A stretch of 8,912 nucleotides of DNA from Heritagella sp051881655 (GTDB lineage: Bacteria > Bacillota > Clostridia > Oscillospirales > Acutalibacteraceae): positions 1 through 8,912 of the forward strand of contig JBJEQH010000174.1 of the NCBI GenBank assembly GCA_051881655.1, written 5' to 3'. Positions 5,483 to 8,912 of the stretch are shown in pieces. The first letter of the stretch is position 1. Every line of letters starts with the position of its first letter. The notes below the pieces were generated by a model. It searched no databases. It was not told the origin of the DNA and worked only from the letters and a program-made list of their open reading frames with translations. The translations under genes were made by a program, and so were the position numbers.

Positions 5483-7609
5483 ATGTGCGAAAAAAGGGAA
5501 GATCGCCTTTTTGGGAGAGAGGATTACTCCAGCGAGGAGTTTGAGAAAGCGTGTACCTATCCGGGGGAGGATCTGGGGGCCAACTGGAGCCGGAAAAAAA
5601 CGGTTTTCCGGGTATGGGCGCCCACCGCGTCCGGTGTGACCGTCAACCTGTATCAAAGCGGTACGCCGGGGGCGGAGGACCGCCTGGAGCAGATCCCCAT
5701 GGAGAAGGGGGAAAGGGGGACCTGGACCGCGGAGAAGGCCGGGGATCTGAACGGGGTTTACTATACCTATCAGGCGGAAGTGGAAGGGGTCAGCCGGGAA
5801 GCCTGTGACCCCTATGCCCGAACCACCGGGGTAAACGGCCGGCGTGCCATGGTGATCGATCTGGAATCGACCAATCCTCCGGGGTGGGATGGGGACCGCA
5901 ACCCCCACGCCGGGGAGAATTTTACGGATGCGGTGATTTACGAGCTGCATGTGCGGGATCTGTCCAGTGATCCGGGTTCCGGTATCCATCATGCGGGGAA
6001 ATTTCTGGGGTTGACGGAAACCGGCACCCGCAATTCCCAGGGAGTTCCCACCGGGGTGGACCATATTCGGGAACTGGGGATTACCCATCTGCATCTGATG
6101 CCCGTTTACGACTATGCCACCGTGGATGAGGCCCGGCCGGATGAACCGCAGTTTAACTGGGGATACGACCCGCTGAACTTCAATGTGCCGGAGGGCTCCT
6201 ATGCCACCGATCCGTATCACGGTGAGGTGCGGGTATCCGAGATGAAGCGGATGATTAAGGGCCTGCACGATCAGGGGATCAGCGTTGTGATGGATGTGGT
6301 GTATAATCACGTCTATGATTCCGGCAGCTTCTCCTTTAACCAGCTGGTTCCGGGCTATTTCAGCCGCATTAGTCCCCAGGGCGTGTATTCCAACGGGTCC
6401 GGGTGCGGGAACGATACGGCCACCGAGCGGTCGATGGTTCGCAAATACATCGTCGATTCGGTCCAATATTGGGCGGAGGAATACCATATTGACGGCTTCC
6501 GCTTTGACCTGGTGGGGCTGATTGATGTGGAAACCATCCGCGCCGTGATGCAGGCGGTTCACCAAAAGCGGCCGGATGTGGTTTTCTACGGAGAGGGCTG
6601 GTCCATGTGGACAGAGCTGACAAAGCCCGGCTGCGCCATGACGACCCAGCAGAACGCCTCTCTGGTTCCGGATTTTGCCTTTTTCAGCGATACCATGCGC
6701 AATGCCCTGCGCGGCTCGGTATTTGACGGAAACGCAAAGGGCTTTGTATCCGGGGGCAGTGGGCAGGAAAAAACCATGGAGAGATGCTTTATGGGAAGGC
6801 CCGGCTGGTGTGATTCCCCGGTGCAGAGCGTCAATTATGCCTCCTGCCACGACAACCGGACGCTGCTGGACCAGATTACGCTGGCAGCCCCCGAGGCTTC
6901 CCGGGAGGAACAGGTGCACATGAACAATCTGGCCGCCGCGATCTGCCTGCTCTCCCAGGGTATCCCGTTTTTCCAGGCAGGCGAGGAGATGCTCCGCTCC
7001 AAGCGGTGGCCCGACGGCGGAATCGTAGAGAACAGCTATAACAGCCCGGACAGTGTGAACGGTCTGAAATGGGAAAACCTGAATCAGGAGGAGTACCGGA
7101 GGACCCTTTGCTATTATAAAGGGCTGATCGCCTTCCGCAGAGCGCATCCGGTTCTGCGCCTGACGGATGGCGGGGAGGTGGATGCCCGCATTCAGGCGAT
7201 GCCGGATATGCCGGCGCACACGGTGGCTTTCCAGCTGGATGGCAGCGGACTGGAGGGGGAATCCGCCGAAAAACTCTATGTGATGTTTCATGCCGGGGAT
7301 CAGGCGCTGGAAGCGGCGCTTCCCCAGGGAATGTGGCATGTGTATATCCACGGGGATACCGCCGGTACAGAGGTTTTGGCCTGTGTACAGGACTGTGTGA
7401 CCGTGCCGCCGTTCTCGGCCCTGGTATTGGTGCAGGAAGCGGATCGACCCGGAGAAGAAGGCCAAAAGGAAGAAAAAACGAACCCGCCGCAGGAGAAAGG
7501 CCGCCGGTCCGGATGGTTGGGCGGCGCCCTTCTGGCGGGGGCCGCGCTGGGAACCTTTTGGGCCGTGCGGGGGAGAAAACGGCGGAGAAGCCGGCCGTCC
7601 CGGGACTGA
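5483..7609 (+). CDS. pulA: Type I pullulanase (GH13_14) with a C-terminal membrane-anchor-like tail
   Basis: This 708-residue enzyme should cleave alpha-1,6 branch points in pullulan, glycogen or branched maltodextrins. A CBM48-like N-terminal domain spans about 30-115 (KTVFRVWAPTA). FNWGYDP at 224-230 is close to the type I pullulanase signature YNWGYDP. The GH13 regions are complete: DVVYNH (271-276), GFRFDLVG (338-345, nucleophile D342), YGEGW (370-373 area, acid/base E371) and CHDN (455-458, stabiliser D457). There is no signal peptide. After the C-terminal beta domain (to about 652) comes a charged proline-containing linker, a hydrophobic stretch WLGGALLAGAALGTFWAV (678-695) and a basic end (RGRKRRRSRPSRD). 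That tail is unusual for this family. Start: AGGAGG 5466-5471 is 11 bases before ATG 5483; the closer ATG at 5475 is out of frame. It is divergent from the GH31 gene, suggesting a shared alpha-glucan pathway. Confidence 0.95.
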   Translation: MCEKREDRLFGREDYSSEEFEKACTYPGEDLGANWSRKKTVFRVWAPTASGVTVNLYQSGTPGAEDRLEQIPMEKGERGTWTAEKAGDLNGVYYTYQAEVEGVSREACDPYARTTGVNGRRAMVIDLESTNPPGWDGDRNPHAGENFTDAVIYELHVRDLSSDPGSGIHHAGKFLGLTETGTRNSQGVPTGVDHIRELGITHLHLMPVYDYATVDEARPDEPQFNWGYDPLNFNVPEGSYATDPYHGEVRVSEMKRMIKGLHDQGISVVMDVVYNHVYDSGSFSFNQLVPGYFSRISPQGVYSNGSGCGNDTATERSMVRKYIVDSVQYWAEEYHIDGFRFDLVGLIDVETIRAVMQAVHQKRPDVVFYGEGWSMWTELTKPGCAMTTQQNASLVPDFAFFSDTMRNALRGSVFDGNAKGFVSGGSGQEKTMERCFMGRPGWCDSPVQSVNYASCHDNRTLLDQITLAAPEASREEQVHMNNLAAAICLLSQGIPFFQAGEEMLRSKRWPDGGIVENSYNSPDSVNGLKWENLNQEEYRRTLCYYKGLIAFRRAHPVLRLTDGGEVDARIQAMPDMPAHTVAFQLDGSGLEGESAEKLYVMFHAGDQALEAALPQGMWHVYIHGDTAGTEVLACVQDCVTVPPFSALVLVQEADRPGEEGQKEEKTNPPQEKGRRSGWLGGALLAGAALGTFWAVRGRKRRRSRPSRD

Positions 7610-7626
7610 ATCCCCGGGGGATTTTT
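7609..7626 (+). terminator. Weak terminator candidate after pulA
   Basis: AATCCCC (7609-7615) and GGGGATT (7617-7623) can pair only in part because the loop would be too short; a stem of about 5-6 bp is left, followed by TTTTT. It starts at the last base of the pulA stop codon and contains another GGGGGATTTTT (7616-7626). Termination would be partial at best. Confidence 0.35.
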
Positions 7627-7637
7627 AAAAAAGGCGC

Positions 7638-7666
7638 TTCTCATTTTCCGTGGAGTATGGTATACT
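7638..7666 (+). promoter_or_regulatory. Promoter of the zinc ribbon gene
   Basis: TTCTCA (7638-7643, 4 of 6 to consensus) and TATACT (7661-7666, 5 of 6) are 17 bases apart, and TG at 7658-7659 makes an extended -10. The start point would be near 7673, about 30 bases before the ATG. Confidence 0.65.
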
Positions 7667-7703
7667 GCTTGTAACCAACAGAAACAGGAAAGGAGAGAGT
7701 GTC

Positions 7704-7919
7704 ATGTACTGCAGAAGCTGCGGAACATCCATTCCGGATCACGGGAAGTTCTGCCCCAAGTGCGGGAAAGCGGTGGAGGAGGCCCCCCCGGAACAGGTGA
7801 TCGAGTATCAGTATTTCTTCTGTTCAAAATGCCGTCAAAAGCTGCGTGTTCCCAAGGGCAGGGGGAAAATCGAGATTACCTGCCCGGTTTGCCGCAACCA
7901 GTTTATTGTGATGGATTGA
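7704..7919 (+). CDS. Small double zinc ribbon protein, function unknown
   Basis: The 71-residue product has two CxxC...CxxC zinc sites: C3/C6 with C17/C20 (a zinc_ribbon_2-like MYCRSCGTSIPDHGKFCPKCG), and C40/C43 with C60/C63 (FFCSKCRQKLRVPKGRGK, then CPVCRNQF), joined by an acidic, proline-containing linker (24-36). The second site resembles the MJ0042-type or rubredoxin-like ribbons found at the front of many bacterial membrane proteins, but here no membrane segment follows, so it is a free soluble protein. The start at 7704 is chosen because AAAGGAG (7689-7695) lies 8 bases before it; the frame is open upstream to 7650 but that part overlaps the promoter. It has its own promoter and terminator. 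Binding to nucleic acid or protein is possible, but no role can be assigned. Confidence 0.85.
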   Translation: MYCRSCGTSIPDHGKFCPKCGKAVEEAPPEQVIEYQYFFCSKCRQKLRVPKGRGKIEITCPVCRNQFIVMD

Positions 7920-7922
7920 TCA

Positions 7923-7967
7923 AAAGGATATACGGGTGCTGTGGCCTGTATATCCTTTGTTGTTTTG
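7923..7967 (+). terminator. Intrinsic terminator after the zinc ribbon gene
   Basis: AAAGGATATAC (7923-7933) pairs perfectly with GTATATCCTTT (7948-7958), and the stem extends inward by four more pairs including G-T pairs. The T-rich tail TTTGTTGTTTT follows. It starts a few bases after the stop codon. Confidence 0.82.
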
Positions 7968-8006
7968 GGAAGGATTTTGGGAAAAATCGGAAGAGGAGGG
8001 AGATTT

Positions 8007-8876
8007 ATGGCCGTACAGCGCAGCAAATGGAAGACAGTGGTTTTCCGGATCCGAAAAATCATGAACCGGATTACGGAGGACCGCATCACCGTATATGCGG
8101 CGCAGGCTTCGTTCTTTGTGGTGATTTCAACGGTACCGTTTCTCTCCATGCTGATTTCCATTTTCAGCTTTTTTCTGCCGGCGGATGTACGGGGCGCTTT
8201 CTCCGGCTATGCCATTCCGGAGAACCTGATGCCGGTATTGGGGACCCTGCTGGAGGATCTGCAGGATATGCCGAACGTATCCCTGCTGTCCCTGTCGGCT
8301 ATCACGGTGCTGTGGGCAGCTTCCAGGGGGACGGCGGCGATCCACACCGGAATTGAGATCGTATATCGTGCCAGACCCTCCAGAAATTTTCTGGTTCACC
8401 GGATCAAATCCTTTCTCAACACGCTGGCCTTCCTCGCCTTGATTTTGGCGGTGGTGGCCCTGATGCTGTTTGGCCATCTGGTGGATCAGTGGCTCTCCTT
8501 TATCCCCATTATGGAAATTGTTATGAAGCTGCGCATTCCCTTCTTTATGCTTTTCATGTGCGCTGTTTTTGCCATTATGTACCGGTCCACCGCCAGACGC
8601 AGCGACTGTGTGAGAAAACCCTTGTGGTATCATCTGCCCGGAGCGGTGTTTGCCTCGGTGGGATGGATGTTGTTCTCCTACTTCTATTCCCTGTATATCG
8701 AGTTTTTTCCCAGCGCCTCGTATATCTACGGGGGCCTTGCGGCGGTGTGCCTGATCATGCTGTGGTTGTATTTCTGCATGATAATCCTGCTTCTTGGGGC
8801 GGAAATCAATAAGGTGTACCCCACCCTTATAAAGAGGTGGAAGCACCCTTCCCCAGATGAAAAAGAGCAGAAGTGA
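8007..8876 (+). CDS. YihY/BrkB (UPF0761) family inner membrane protein
   Basis: The product is 289 residues with about six membrane helices (near 32-56, 90-112, 135-158, 172-193, 208-230 and 238-264). Family features are visible: the first helix phrase YAAQASFFVVISTVPFLSML (30-49), ending in the conserved FxxxxxxPF/L pattern; VLWAASRGTAAI (101-112) in the second; and the C-terminal FFPSASYIYGGLAAV, then LGAEINKV (263-270), the hallmark end of the family. These proteins were once called RNase BN in error; their true role is not settled, with proposals including transport or envelope functions. The start at 8007 is set by AGGAGG (7994-7999) 7 bases upstream; the open frame to 7941 runs into the preceding terminator. 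No clear promoter is seen in the 39 bases between that terminator and the ribosome binding site, and no terminator is visible before the window ends. Confidence 0.9.
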   Translation: MAVQRSKWKTVVFRIRKIMNRITEDRITVYAAQASFFVVISTVPFLSMLISIFSFFLPADVRGAFSGYAIPENLMPVLGTLLEDLQDMPNVSLLSLSAITVLWAASRGTAAIHTGIEIVYRARPSRNFLVHRIKSFLNTLAFLALILAVVALMLFGHLVDQWLSFIPIMEIVMKLRIPFFMLFMCAVFAIMYRSTARRSDCVRKPLWYHLPGAVFASVGWMLFSYFYSLYIEFFPSASYIYGGLAAVCLIMLWLYFCMIILLLGAEINKVYPTLIKRWKHPSPDEKEQK

Positions 8877-8912
8877 CCTTTGTTTTTTCGTTTCTTCCCC
8901 CTTTTGGCCGGT

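Noticed and set aside
5254..5544. Plus-strand frame of 96 codons in the GH31-pulA gap
   Set aside because: The AGGAGG at 5260-5265 touches its inner ATG with no spacing, the product is Arg/Gly-rich without motif, and it overlaps the start of pulA in another frame.
5414..7465. Minus-strand open frame of 683 codons opposite pulA
   Set aside because: It is antisense to a pullulanase with all catalytic motifs; its translation is rich in His, Gly, Pro and Arg with no recognisable domain, as expected from the codon bias of a GC-rich gene.

Overview
The window looks like chromosomal DNA of a fairly GC-rich, low-oxygen Gram-positive bacterium of the Clostridia (Oscillospiraceae/Ruminococcaceae-like). 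This is inferred from strong AGGAGG ribosome binding sites, perfect sigma-A promoters, the order comEC-like / holA / RNase M5-like TOPRIM gene, and the enzyme families present. No mobile element, CRISPR array, phage gene or rRNA gene was seen.

Layout. Bases 2-409 hold the 3' end of a gene that is probably comEC. It is followed almost without gap by holA (DNA polymerase III delta, 412-1464), which overlaps by ATGA a TOPRIM gene of the RNase M5 family (1461-2078). A tRNA-Leu(GAG) follows with its own perfect promoter, whose -35 box contains the stop codon of the RNase M5-like gene, and with its own terminator. A second hairpin (2304-2332) ends the convergent minus-strand gene, an 839-residue GH31 glycosidase (4872-2353) with the KTDFGE nucleophile motif of alpha-xylosidase-like enzymes. 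Divergent from it is a type I pullulanase (5483-7609) with a complete GH13 active site and an unusual C-terminal membrane-anchor-like tail. Then come a 71-residue double zinc ribbon protein with its own promoter and terminator (7704-7919) and a six-helix YihY/BrkB-family membrane protein (8007-8876).

How it fits together. The left third is housekeeping DNA replication and RNA processing. The centre is a divergent pair of alpha-glucan/alpha-glycoside enzymes, neither with an export signal, suggesting breakdown of imported or stored branched oligosaccharides in the cytoplasm or at the membrane.

The most interesting part is the 610-bp space between the two enzyme genes. The GH31 gene has a perfect TTGACA-17-TATAAT promoter and a leader of about 220 nt that is almost wholly foldable, with a 9-bp long-range helix enclosing three hairpins and mutually exclusive GC helices. 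The pullulanase leader of about 250 nt is also foldable. Both leaders carry, in the same sense relative to their gene, a near-identical 19-21 nt element containing GGGGGATTTT. This box also sits between the -35 and -10 of the GH31 promoter and just after the pullulanase stop codon. This suggests an undescribed shared control element, at the DNA or RNA level; it is inference from sequence alone.
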